From: Natrialba swarupiae | GTDB lineage: Archaea > Halobacteriota > Halobacteria > Halobacteriales > Natrialbaceae | Assembly (NCBI RefSeq): GCF_008245225.1 | Contig: NZ_VTAW01000008.1 | Location: 62,001 to 126,000, forward strand | Reading direction: 5' to 3' | Length of the DNA: 64,000 bases | Part shown: in pieces, positions 37,530 through 46,123 of the stretch | Layout of the letters: each line of letters begins with the position of its first letter | Position numbering within the stretch: position 1 is the stretch's first letter | Program-made: the position numbers and the translations under genes | Notes under the pieces: model-generated | What the model was told of the DNA's origin: nothing | Database searches by the model: none | Seen by the model: the letters and a program-made list of their open reading frames with translations, nothing else

Positions 37530-38648
37530 ATGAGATACCTGTTTTTCACCAACACACCGGCACACGTCCACCTGTACAAACACGCGGTACAGCGGCTTCG
37601 CGACCAGGGCAACGAGGTGCTGGTTCTGGCTCGCGATTACACTTGCACCGTCGACCTGCTCGAGTGGTACGACCTGCCCTACGAGGTGTACGGCAGCTGC
37701 GGGACGACGAAGGGGTCGCTCCTGAGCCGTCTCCCGGCACACTACGCCCGGGCGATCCGTCTCGCACACCGGTTCGATCCCGACCTCGTCTTCGGGATGG
37801 GCGGGTACGCGGCCCACACGGGCGCGGTCGTCGGGACGCCGACGGTGTTGCTCATCGACTCCGAACCCGCGTCGTTCGATCACACGATCTCGACGCCGTT
37901 CGCCCGGACGATCATCACGCCAAACACGTTTCGAAAAGACCTCGGCGATCGACACTACGTCTTCCCCGGGTTCAAGGAGTGTGCCTACCTCCACCCGGAG
38001 ATTTACGAACCGGATCCGACGATCAGGGATCGACTCGGCGTCACACGAGACGAACCGTACGTCATCCTCCGGCTCAACGCGTTCGGCTCCCAACACGACG
38101 TCGGAAAGCGCGGAATCACCGGGAGCGCCCGTCGACGAATCGTCGAACGACTCGACGAGCACGCGACCGTCCTCGTCTCCGACGAGGGTGAGAACACCGA
38201 CCTCAAGGCGCTCCCCGCTCGGCCGTTCGACCTTCACCCAGCACTGATACACGACGCGCTCGCCGAGGCGGCGTTGCTGGTCGCTGACACACAGACGATG
38301 GTCACCGAGGCGGCGTTGCTCGGGACGCCCGCGATCCGCTCGAACTCGTTCGTCGGCGACGACGACATGGGTAACTTCGTCGAACTCGAGAACCAGGGGC
38401 TGATTCACAACGTCGCCTCCGTATCGGAGATCGTCGACCGATCGCGGACCGTCCTCGACTCGGACGGCGTCGGCGAGACGTGGCAACGGAAACGCGACGA
38501 GTTCCTCGCCGACAAGGCGAACCTGACGGACGTCATCGTCGACGTCGCGACGGCTCACGGCCGCGTCGGCGCACTCGATTCACTCCAGCGGTTTGGCGGA
38601 GCCTCGAGGCCAGAACCCACCGGATCGGTCGGCGTCGGGAGCGACTGA
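37530..38648 (+). CDS. DUF354-family glycosyltransferase-like protein (GT-B fold)
   Basis: The 372-residue protein starts MRYLFFTNTPAHVHLYKHAV, the typical N-terminal Rossmann strand and helix. It has a GMGGYAAHTG loop, a second domain with VILRLNAFGSQHD and a sugar-nucleotide-like tail motif TQTMVTEAALLGTPAIRSNS. DUF354 is related to UDP-GlcNAc 2-epimerases and GT-B transferases. It probably makes part of a surface polysaccharide or N-glycan. Its stop codon TGA starts copy F of the dispersed ccgtatga element. Confidence 0.85.
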   Translation: MRYLFFTNTPAHVHLYKHAVQRLRDQGNEVLVLARDYTCTVDLLEWYDLPYEVYGSCGTTKGSLLSRLPAHYARAIRLAHRFDPDLVFGMGGYAAHTGAVVGTPTVLLIDSEPASFDHTISTPFARTIITPNTFRKDLGDRHYVFPGFKECAYLHPEIYEPDPTIRDRLGVTRDEPYVILRLNAFGSQHDVGKRGITGSARRRIVERLDEHATVLVSDEGENTDLKALPARPFDLHPALIHDALAEAALLVADTQTMVTEAALLGTPAIRSNSFVGDDDMGNFVELENQGLIHNVASVSEIVDRSRTVLDSDGVGETWQRKRDEFLADKANLTDVIVDVATAHGRVGALDSLQRFGGASRPEPTGSVGVGSD

Positions 38649-38727
38649 GACGGACTGCTGTCCGTCACTGGCGGTAGGTCTCCAGGGAGTCGCGGGCCTC
38701 CCGAGATATCGTAAGCACACTGTATGC
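38646..38727 (+). repeat. Dispersed element, copy F (degenerate)
   Basis: It starts tgagacggactgctgtccgt at the stop codon of the DUF354 gene and ends cacactgtatg. The resemblance to the other copies is weaker and its assignment is tentative. Confidence 0.4.
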
Positions 38728-39075
38728 GAGAAATCGGTGTCGGGTTCCGGTGCAACCGTCGGCCGATCGCGGTGTACCGACAGGTACGAATCACGTTCTC
38801 TCCGCCCCAGACCGGCGGGTTGGAGAAATTCTCGAGTACGAACTGACCGAACGAGCGTCGTGCGATCAGGTGTGAATTGACGTGCAGTGGCTACGATAGT
38901 ACTTCGCCCCGCGTCGACTGCCGGGTCGAACCGACCCGACGCCACCGAGTTCGAGCCTGCAGTGATACGGTTTACTGTAAGTCGTTACCGCCGAAACCGC
39001 GACCCGTCTGCGGGTTCGCCGGTACATTGTTACAGCAATCCGTATGAGGCGTGGGACGCCACTAGTCCGAGGCCG
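38649..39075. other. Gap holding two copies of the dispersed element
   Basis: No gene is seen in these 427 bases. Copies F (38646-38727) and B (38963-39047) lie here, as does a 16-base sequence (gcagtggctacgatag, 38884-38899) that recurs at 16680-16695. Confidence 0.5.
38963..39047 (+). repeat. Dispersed element, copy B (85 bases, best-conserved)
   Basis: It starts tgatacggtttactgtaa and ends ttacagcaatccgtatga. The two ends form an imperfect inverted repeat with one mismatch cluster. It lies 28 bases past the stop of the downstream minus-strand gene. Confidence 0.75.
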
Positions 39076-40398
39076 CTATCGGTCCCCTCGGTACCGCCGC
39101 GTCACTGCGGCGAGTGCCAGCAGCGTCGCGATGGAAACGGCGACGTGGGCAACTCCTGGGGAGGGGAGTGCGTCGGACTCCTCGTCGATCGGCTCTGCAT
39201 CCTGTGTGGGTGCGATCACGAGAGCCTCGAGCGAGTCGACGTCCGCTTCGAACTGGTAGCTCCCGCCGGAGTCGTCGACAACCGTCGCGTTCGACTCGGT
39301 CCACTCGGTTCCGTCAGTCGCGTAGAGTGCGACGTCCTCGGGGTGGTAGCCGATCTCCTCGAGGGTGTCGGCCGAGACGCTGAACGCCACCGTCGCCGAG
39401 ACGTCGTCGTGGTCGCTCGTCACCGTCAGGTTCGACAGCGACGCGACCTCGTGGGGTGAGTCGGTCCCGGCCGGTTGTCCGTTCTCGAAGGAGAACGCCG
39501 CGTCCTCCTCGAGGCCGGTGACGTCGATCCGGTCGAAGCTACCGTTGTCGTTCGAGTCGTTCGACGGACGGAGGGTGATTGGATCGCCGCCAGATACTCC
39601 GGTCACACTGGCAGTGAACCCATCGTCCGTCCGGTCGTACGTGACCGACGGTTCGTCACATGCACCCGTACGGATGGTTACCGGCTCGTCGAGTGCCAGT
39701 TCGAACCGTTCCGGATCGTCGGCGTCTCCCGAGAGGAACTCCCAGCTGTCGATCTCGCCGTCTTCGTGCCACTCGGGGTCGTGAAGGGACTCGTTCTCGT
39801 GGAAGTCCGACGCCTCGTTGAATCCGGGCTGGATCGTCACGGCGAACTCGTCGCCGAGTCCGCCCTGGATCGCGCCGCCGTCGGTTCTGGCGTCTCGCCA
39901 GATCCAGGAGGCGTACGCCCAGCCGTCGCCGCTATCCCATTCGACCATGTTCGTCTCGGCCTCGTACTTGTCGTCCTGGACGACCCACTCCGACTCCGAG
40001 GGGAGCCCGACGATATCGAACGTCACGATGCCACCACTCGAGTTGCCGTGGAGCTGGTCGTGGACCATCACGAGGCTCATCCCGTCGGTCCCCTCGTGGA
40101 GCATCAGGATGCTCGTGTCGTCCTCCTGGAGGTGTGTCGTCCCGTAGGAGCTGTACTGTCTATCCTCGGGATCGGTGTCGGGATGAGTCACGTGGTTCCG
40201 ATAGTCGTAGAACGATTCGACCGTCTGAGACGTCTGAAGCGGTTCGATCGGCTCGCAGTACGTCCCTTGCTCGATGACGTACGACTCCGGCGACGCGTCC
40301 TGGGCGGTGTTACCGGCCGCGAGCGGAGCGACCCCCGTAATCGCACTCGCCGCGAGCAGTCCGGCAACGAACACGACCAACAGTCGATTCCCGCTCAT
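39076..40398 (-). CDS. Secreted, C-terminally anchored protein of a polysaccharide locus
   Basis: The 440-residue protein has a Sec-type signal (LLVVFVAGLLAASAITGVAP) and a large acidic ectodomain with several Asn-x-Ser/Thr sites for N-glycosylation. A C-terminal membrane helix with an Arg-rich end follows (HVAVSIATLLALAAVTRRYR); the preceding LPSPG resembles archaeosortase-type sorting signals but is not the canonical PGF. Cys residues (TYCEPIE, GACDEPS) may pair. Its start overlaps the polysaccharide deacetylase stop (ATGA), so the two are coupled. Confidence 0.8.
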   Translation of the reverse strand: MSGNRLLVVFVAGLLAASAITGVAPLAAGNTAQDASPESYVIEQGTYCEPIEPLQTSQTVESFYDYRNHVTHPDTDPEDRQYSSYGTTHLQEDDTSILMLHEGTDGMSLVMVHDQLHGNSSGGIVTFDIVGLPSESEWVVQDDKYEAETNMVEWDSGDGWAYASWIWRDARTDGGAIQGGLGDEFAVTIQPGFNEASDFHENESLHDPEWHEDGEIDSWEFLSGDADDPERFELALDEPVTIRTGACDEPSVTYDRTDDGFTASVTGVSGGDPITLRPSNDSNDNGSFDRIDVTGLEEDAAFSFENGQPAGTDSPHEVASLSNLTVTSDHDDVSATVAFSVSADTLEEIGYHPEDVALYATDGTEWTESNATVVDDSGGSYQFEADVDSLEALVIAPTQDAEPIDEESDALPSPGVAHVAVSIATLLALAAVTRRYRGDR

Positions 40399-41495
40399 GG
40401 TTCACCGCGAGCTTTCGCCGGTTCGTTCGTCGCCGTCGGTTGCTCGACATCGTACTCGTCGTCGGGGAGACGGTCGCCGACGGATTCTCTCGACGTACTC
40501 GCTCGCTCCACCGGTTCGGTCGCCGGACGCCGATCTGGCCCCCGACTCGAGGCCGCCGCGGAGTCGCCTCGTGCTCGCTCGTACGCGTCGACCAGTCGGG
40601 CGGGCGAGCCGACCCAGGCGTCGAGCTCCTGGGCCCGTTCGACGAGCCAGCGGTAGAGTCGGCGGTGACCGGGAAACTCCCGTTCGTTGAAAAATCGTGG
40701 ATGCCAGAGGACCGTCATGACGGCGTCGTTCTCGGCCGCCTCGAGCAGGAGCCGATCACAGACGCGACGCGCGGCGTTCGGCCGCGTTCCGGGGTCCGGA
40801 AGCGCCTGGTCCATGATCGTCAGCGGGAAGACGAGGAACTCGTCGTCGAACGGTCGGATCGGTCGGTATCCCGCGTGGAACCCACACTCCGTCGTCGAGC
40901 CGAGACTCGCGTCGTACTCGAGACCGATCCGGCGGTGGTGTCGCCAGGTGTCGGAGCCGAGCCGAAGGTGGTGTTGGCGTCCACCAGTCACGGGACCGTC
41001 GAGCAGCGACTCGAGGATAGCCTTCTCCTCCCGGAGTCGGTGCGGATCGTCGGGGGAGTGATAGGAACCGTGGAGTCCGACCTCCCAGCCCCCGTCCTCG
41101 AGGTCGCAGACGACGCGAGCGATCTCGTCGCTTCGGACGTCGTACCGGCCAAGATGTTGGATCCAGTTCGACGGGGACAGCCAGTCGCTCATCGGGCGGT
41201 TCGCGAGCAGATGCTGTTCGTTCAGGAAGTAAAACGCCGAACGGACGCCCAGTTTCTCCTCCAACGTCATCAGACTCTCGAACTGCCAGTAGGGGTTCGT
41301 GTCCGAGAGCGCAGTCCGGAGGTGGTAGGTCGGTCGCCCGTTCGCCGCGTAGTAAAGCGACCGAAACCCCTTGTACGGGCGGTCGACGTCGTGGGTGAGA
41401 CAGAGTGCAAACTCCCCATCGACGGGCACCGTCTCGACGCGGGAGCCCTGCGTCCACGCCCCCGGAGAGTCCTGGCTTCGAGTCGTATCGCTCAT
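40395..41495 (-). CDS. Polysaccharide deacetylase-like protein
   Basis: The 366-residue protein starts at 41495 (MSDTTRSQDSPGAWTQGSRV). It has the NodB-fold motifs ALCLTHDVDRPYKG (Asp-Asp metal site), then VGLHGSYHSPDDPHRLREEK (HxxxxH-like second motif). TVLWHPRFFNE lies near the C-terminus. The family removes N- or O-acetyl groups from glycans. It is translationally coupled to the secreted anchored protein and lies near the DUF354 and FemAB-like genes. Confidence 0.87.
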   Translation of the reverse strand: MSDTTRSQDSPGAWTQGSRVETVPVDGEFALCLTHDVDRPYKGFRSLYYAANGRPTYHLRTALSDTNPYWQFESLMTLEEKLGVRSAFYFLNEQHLLANRPMSDWLSPSNWIQHLGRYDVRSDEIARVVCDLEDGGWEVGLHGSYHSPDDPHRLREEKAILESLLDGPVTGGRQHHLRLGSDTWRHHRRIGLEYDASLGSTTECGFHAGYRPIRPFDDEFLVFPLTIMDQALPDPGTRPNAARRVCDRLLLEAAENDAVMTVLWHPRFFNEREFPGHRRLYRWLVERAQELDAWVGSPARLVDAYERARGDSAAASSRGPDRRPATEPVERASTSRESVGDRLPDDEYDVEQPTATNEPAKARGEP

Positions 41496-41663
41496 CACGT
41501 CTGTACACTCATCCGTACCGATACGATAGTAAATGACAACGTACCCGAAAGACCCCGATTGCACACGGACGTTCGATCCGGTAGCTCCGGCCTACTCGAG
41601 GGTCAGCCTCGATGAACGGTCAGGTATTCGCCGATGAACAGTCGGCTGCTCGTCGACGACCGG

Positions 41664-42293
41664 TCACTCTCGTTCTTTAGTCGCCGCGTCGGGGCGGCTC
41701 GATCGGCCGATCACCGTCCCGAGAGTCCGCCGTCCGAAGCCGAGACACTCCCGGAGCACCGGGGCACCGTCGGCGAGCCACAGCAAAAATACGAATCCAG
41801 CGAGGCCGAGTTGGACCCACATGTACGTCGTTAGTTCGCCGGCGAGAAGGGCCTCCTGATAGGTTCCGAACAGTCGAGTAAACTCCCCGACGAATCCGGC
41901 GGGTTCGCCCGGCGATTCGATTGGATCGACAGGCCAGAGCATCACCTCGGTTCGAACGCCTTCGCCCCCGATCGAGTGATAGAGGACGTCGGACGGAAGG
42001 TGAAGCAGGTAGCCGAGTCCGAACGCGACGCCGACAGCCGGCCGGCCGATCCGTTTCGCGAGCAGCCCCACGAGTATCGACAGCGGAACCGCGAAGAATA
42101 TCGAGTGTCCCAGGGCGTATCCCGACTCGAAGACGCCGAACTCCCACGCCAGCGGTTTGTCGATGAGATCCGGCAACAGCGACGCGAAGACGACCGCGAA
42201 CGCCTCGAGTCCGGTTGGCGCTCGCCGGTAGTACGCGCGGCTGAACAGAGAGTACGCGAGATAGCCGACGATCGCGTGTTCCCATGGCCACAT
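41664..42293 (-). CDS. Membrane-bound metal-dependent hydrolase family protein (DUF457-like)
   Basis: The 209-residue protein starts MWPWEHAIVGYLAYSLFSRA. Four or five hydrophobic helices carry the family's polar residues: SLLPDLIDKPLAW, YALGHSIFFAVP and HLPSDVLYHSI. These His and Asp residues form the metal site postulated for the YdjM/DUF457 group. The function is unknown; it may act on lipids or a membrane substrate. Confidence 0.85.
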   Translation of the reverse strand: MWPWEHAIVGYLAYSLFSRAYYRRAPTGLEAFAVVFASLLPDLIDKPLAWEFGVFESGYALGHSIFFAVPLSILVGLLAKRIGRPAVGVAFGLGYLLHLPSDVLYHSIGGEGVRTEVMLWPVDPIESPGEPAGFVGEFTRLFGTYQEALLAGELTTYMWVQLGLAGFVFLLWLADGAPVLRECLGFGRRTLGTVIGRSSRPDAATKERE

Positions 42294-42441
42294 CGGCGTG
42301 AACTCGCGCCCTCGAGGGGTTAGTTATGGAGGTTCTACGGCCGTTCCTGGCTGGCTATAGCTCCGGCAGTCGGCGAATCACCCGGACGGCCGTCGGGGCG
42401 AACCGGCAACGGTTACGGGCTGGCGCGCCACCGTTTACAGG

Positions 42442-43155
42442 ATGGTCGAGCATCACGAGGTACCGGTCGCCGGCGGCGAGTCGATCGCGGCAGTCCACCA
42501 CGAGGCGCCGTCGGACCGCTGGTTCGTCTGCTGTCACGGCTTTCTCAGCGACAAGTCGGGGAGCCACGAGCGACGGTGCAGGCGGGCGGTCCAGGAAGGA
42601 TACAACGGCGTCAGGTTCGACTTCAGAGGGTGTGGCGAGTCCGACGGCGCGTTCGTCGACCAGGGGGTAAGCGAGAAGATCGCCGACCTCGAGGCGGTCG
42701 TCGACGACGTCGAGCCGTCGTCGATCGTCCTGTTCGGCTCGAGTTTCGGCGGGAAGGTGGCGTTTCACGCGGCGACCGGCCTCGATCGGGTCGAGGCGGT
42801 CGTGACGCGAGCGCCCGTGACGGACAACCGAGCGTTCGACGATTACCGATCGAGCGTCGCCGCCGACGGCGAGCACCGCTTCGAAACGGGGGATCGGATC
42901 GACGACCGCTTCTTCGAGGACCTCGATCGCTACCCCTTCGACGACGTGGTGTCGACGCTCGATGTGCCGGTCGCCATCTTCCACGGCGCGGCGGACGAAT
43001 CCGTCGACGTCGACGACAGCATCGACGCGACGCGGCGACTCGAGACGGACGTTCTCCTCCAGACGTTCTCGGCGGAGGGACACCGGTTTTCGGCCGCCGC
43101 CGAGAGCCGACTGCTCGCGCTGACGTTCGACTGGCTCGAGTCGATCCAAAGCTGA
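42442..43155 (+). CDS. Alpha/beta hydrolase
   Basis: The 237-residue serine hydrolase has RWFVCCHGFLSDKSGSHERR near the oxyanion site, DFRGCGESDGAF, the nucleophile elbow VLFGSSFGGKVAF, the catalytic Asp in FHGAADESVDV and the His in SAEGHRFSAA. The substrate is unknown. A TATA box is not obvious. Confidence 0.9.
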   Translation: MVEHHEVPVAGGESIAAVHHEAPSDRWFVCCHGFLSDKSGSHERRCRRAVQEGYNGVRFDFRGCGESDGAFVDQGVSEKIADLEAVVDDVEPSSIVLFGSSFGGKVAFHAATGLDRVEAVVTRAPVTDNRAFDDYRSSVAADGEHRFETGDRIDDRFFEDLDRYPFDDVVSTLDVPVAIFHGAADESVDVDDSIDATRRLETDVLLQTFSAEGHRFSAAAESRLLALTFDWLESIQS

Positions 43156-43355
43156 CTAACCGACCGTCGACTGGCGCTGGTCGACTCGAGGTCGATAGGG
43201 ATCAGCGTAAACCCTCGTACGTTCCAGTCTGCCAAATATCGATCCCGTTCATCGTAGAAACGGCTATTCTTCTCCGTAGTGTGCAATCGTGATCATGGTC
43301 GAGGAGTTGTAAGTAAAGCCGTTCGAGTTACCCGACAAGACGGTCACATTCGACA

Positions 43356-43808
43356 GTGGTCAAGGCAAAAAAGGTGCAATGTGGGGACGGAACGGTCTGG
43401 CTGTACAGGCTCGGTTCGGGACGGCAACGCCGACGACTTGCTCGTGACCGCCAAGAGGCGGGACGTCTCGGTTCTCGCGTCGCCCACGACCTCGATGGCA
43501 CACCCGACGGGAGCGAACTGATCGACACCCCCTTCGGCCGCCTGCGAGTACGCCGGCGTGGGCAAACTCGCCGTAACGGCCGGACCGCAAGCGGACACGT
43601 CGCGCTGCTCGCGGTTATCCACCGCCTCGTTAGCGACAGCAAGACCGTCGCGATGGCGCCGATGGCCGAGGCTGGCCGTCACACCCGGACCCATCACCCC
43701 TGTCCGCGGTTCGCGGTCATCTACGCACCCATCGATCCCACCAATGCAACCGCCTCCGGACAGTACGACCTCGAGACGCTCGCGGGGCTTGTGTCAGACC
43801 TCAGTTAG
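43356..43808 (+). pseudogene. Questionable gene or gene remnant (150 codons)
   Basis: The frame opens at GTG 43356 and ends at 43808, with good GC at third codon positions in its second half. The product (ending VIYAPIDPTNATASGQYDLE and a short tail) matches no family I know. Its first half is basic and low in acidic residues, unlike haloarchaeal proteins, while another frame reads better there (43279-43521). A frame shift within an ancestral gene would explain this; an unknown small gene or chance frame is equally possible. Confidence 0.3.
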
Positions 43809-43910
43809 GCCTCGTCCCACGGCCAGTCCGTCCGGTTCGCCGGGTCGTTTTTGAAAAGTAACGGCTTTCGTCACGGTAATGATTCTATACCAATAGGTGG
43901 TTTCGGCGTA

Positions 43911-43916
43911 GGAGGT
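43911..43916 (+). promoter_or_regulatory. Strong Shine-Dalgarno site
   Basis: ggaggt lies 3 bases before ATG 43920. A leadered gene start with a ribosome binding site contrasts with the leaderless starts common elsewhere in the window. Confidence 0.5.
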
Positions 43917-43919
43917 CGT

Positions 43920-44732
43920 ATGCAGACGACAGTAACAGATCTTCTCAAGTCGATTCGGCGTCCGGAGTACACGGGTGAGAACCGGTGTCTCCCTTGTACC
44001 ACCGTAAACGCGCTCATCGCCGTTGCTCTGGCAGGACTAATTTCAGTTTTTGCGAACCCGATAATCGGAGGAGTAACCTTCATCACCTTCGTGGCCGCGA
44101 TCTACCTCCGAGGATACCTCGTCCCGGGCACGCCAACGCTCACGAAGCGATACCTCCCCGACCGCGTCCACCGACTGTTCGACAGCCACGTCGAGGACAC
44201 TGAAACTGCCGTCGACGGGGAGGATGAGGACGACGTCGAATCCCTGCTCCGTGCTACTGGCGCCGTGATCGATTGCCCCGAAGCAGACGACCTGTGTCTC
44301 GAGACGACGTTCCAGATCGCCTGGCACGACCGAATCGCCGCGCTGGAAGACGAAGAGAAACGACTCGAGGCCCTGGCCGCGCGTCTCGACCTCGAGACGG
44401 CGGATCTGGCCCTCGAGGAATCGACTGGCGGGTACATCGCCCGGTACGAGAGCGATCGGATCGGCGTCTGGCCGTCCGAAGCGGCGTTTCTCGCCGACCT
44501 CGCGGGCGCGCCGACCCTGGACGAACACGGCTCTGGCTGGCAGGAACTAACGGCCGATGAACAGGGAGTCGTGTTGACTGGTCTTCGGGCGTTCCTCGAG
44601 AAATGTCCGACCTGCGGGGGCGAGATCGACGGCAACGAAGAGACCGTCGAGTCGTGTTGTTCGACGGCGATGCAAGCGACCGTCGAGTGTGGACGGTGCA
44701 GTGGAACACTCCTTCGAAGCACCTACCGATAG
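43920..44732 (+). CDS. Membrane protein with C-terminal zinc ribbon
   Basis: The protein has 270 residues. Two hydrophobic helices (about 30-65) sit after a Cys-containing N-terminus (GENRCLPCTTVN). A long acidic, Leu-rich soluble part follows, then a Cys cluster (EKCPTCGGEID, SCCSTAM, CGRCSGTLL) that looks like a zinc ribbon. Because it begins the block of TasA/DUF1102-type genes it may be a regulator or assembly factor there, but no known function is assigned. A GGAGGT ribosome binding site precedes the ATG. Confidence 0.75.
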   Translation: MQTTVTDLLKSIRRPEYTGENRCLPCTTVNALIAVALAGLISVFANPIIGGVTFITFVAAIYLRGYLVPGTPTLTKRYLPDRVHRLFDSHVEDTETAVDGEDEDDVESLLRATGAVIDCPEADDLCLETTFQIAWHDRIAALEDEEKRLEALAARLDLETADLALEESTGGYIARYESDRIGVWPSEAAFLADLAGAPTLDEHGSGWQELTADEQGVVLTGLRAFLEKCPTCGGEIDGNEETVESCCSTAMQATVECGRCSGTLLRSTYR

Positions 44733-44773
44733 TCCACCTCGGCGTTATGCCGTGGCAGGCCTCCGTGGAGGGA

Positions 44774-45856
44774 CTATTCGACTACGCCATGAAGGGCGAT
44801 TATGAGTTCGTCACCCTCACTAAGGTTCTCGCGGACATCATCGAGAGGTATGGTGTACTGCATCGCACCGGGGTCGTACTCGTCTGACGTATTTTTGTAG
44901 TCGAACGCACCGGGTGCGGCTTTGATTTGTCGGAGTCTGTCGGTATCCGTATCGACGTAGAGTTGGCTCTCGGTCAACGTGAACTCAGGGTCCATCTCGA
45001 TGTCGACGACGAGGTCGTCACCGTCGTCGGAGATTTCGACATCGCCAACGTCCGTTCCGGCGTTGAGGTTATTCCTACCTGCGCCCGCGTAGAACTCGGC
45101 GAGTACCGGGTCGGTGTCAGAACCCGAACTGATGTCGTAGGGCATGAACCAACCCCACTTGGAAATGTTGGTGAGGGAGTTTAGCCGGTTCTCGTCCGGA
45201 TCGGGCTCGTCGTTCAGGATCGCCCATGCGGTTTGCCCGCTCACTGGCGGTTCATCGACCGGACAGTCCTCGTCGGCGTGGATGACGATTTCGTCACCGA
45301 GATCGGAGAGGAGCTGCTCGCTGTCACTCAGTCCTTTCGTGTTCGTATGGATCCCGATGCAGATACATTCGCCGACACCGAGGAAGAAAGCGTTCTCCGA
45401 GCCGAGAATCGACTGCTCCCTGTTGTCGCCGACGTAGAAATCGACCCGGAGATCACCGTCGTACTCCGAGTAATCACCCTCGAGTTCACCGTCATCTACT
45501 TTCGGCCAGTTTTCATCGTCGATCCAGACACAGATGTCCTGCTTTCCCTGATTACAGATCTGGAAGACGTTGTCGAACCAGGTTCTCGAGTCCGAATTGA
45601 TCCCCTCTCCACCGGCGTCGGTGGGGTTCTCCGACGACATGTCGACCTCGAGGTGACCGCTCTCGTCGATGTTCGTATAACTCGCGTTCGGCGAGTCGGG
45701 ACAGCCGTCAAGGCCGAGATATGCGTGAGGATCCTTGGCGACCTCGATCTTCACCCGTCGTTGCGATTCGATCCGACTGAACGCGCCGGAACCGATGAGC
45801 ATGCTCGCACCGATGCCCGAGCCGCCCACGCCGGCTATGAAGGTACGTCGTTTCAT
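44774..45856 (-). CDS. DUF1102-type secreted subunit with bacterial-type beta-sandwich tail
   Basis: The 360-residue protein starts MKRRTFIAGVGGSGIGASML, a short signal with RR followed by GSGAFS. The DUF1102-type head (about 30-210) has AYLGLDGCPDSPNASY, TWFDNVFQICNQGKQD and VGECICIG. The second half has LTESQLYVD, AAPGAFDYKN, YTIPLDDV and LIIALHGVVE, the landmarks of an extracellular bacterial beta-sandwich domain (LTETHLYV...PGxFxY...YTIPL...AAHAVV). It lies with a signal peptidase and other head-bearing genes. A gtgtatacac palindrome is upstream. Confidence 0.82.
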   Translation of the reverse strand: MKRRTFIAGVGGSGIGASMLIGSGAFSRIESQRRVKIEVAKDPHAYLGLDGCPDSPNASYTNIDESGHLEVDMSSENPTDAGGEGINSDSRTWFDNVFQICNQGKQDICVWIDDENWPKVDDGELEGDYSEYDGDLRVDFYVGDNREQSILGSENAFFLGVGECICIGIHTNTKGLSDSEQLLSDLGDEIVIHADEDCPVDEPPVSGQTAWAILNDEPDPDENRLNSLTNISKWGWFMPYDISSGSDTDPVLAEFYAGAGRNNLNAGTDVGDVEISDDGDDLVVDIEMDPEFTLTESQLYVDTDTDRLRQIKAAPGAFDYKNTSDEYDPGAMQYTIPLDDVRENLSEGDELIIALHGVVE

Positions 45857-45926
45857 GTGTGGTTTACTAGCGCAGCCCGCAAGATTGGACCGTGCGTACA
45901 CCTGAAGCGACGAGAACATCCGGTAT

Positions 45927-45936
45927 GTGTATACAC
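45927..45936. promoter_or_regulatory. gtgtatacac palindrome upstream of a DUF1102 gene
   Basis: The same 10-base palindrome occurs at 47163-47172. It is 71-80 bases before the start at 45856 and contains a TATA-like core, so it may be a shared promoter or operator of the fibre-like genes. Confidence 0.5.
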
Positions 45937-46123
45937 CGCGTGCAGTCACGGAAGAGAACGCGTACAAGAATTTTAGGTTGCGACCAACGAATCGAAGTAA
46001 GGTCGTATCCTCGAGAACGTGGTTCGTTCTAGAAACTGAGTCTACCGATTATCGGTCGGAGTGGTACAGTTCAAACGGTCTACGACGGGGAGAGTGGCAG
46101 TTGAACAGTCGCGCTCTTCGCGC

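Larger units (their letters stand above)
43156..43919. other. Long stretch without a convincing gene; overlapping decayed-looking frames
   Basis: Several frames of 80-150 codons overlap in both directions between 43279 and 43854. None looks like a family, and the two plus-strand frames read well in different segments, as if a frame shift separated them. The A/T-rich part near 43220-43330 and 43860-43900 contains possible promoters. The best frame is given as a questionable gene. Confidence 0.4.

Noticed and set aside
44603-44887. Short plus-strand frame between the zinc-ribbon and DUF1102 genes
   Set aside because: It overlaps both gene ends, is Arg-rich in its first half, and lacks a promoter.
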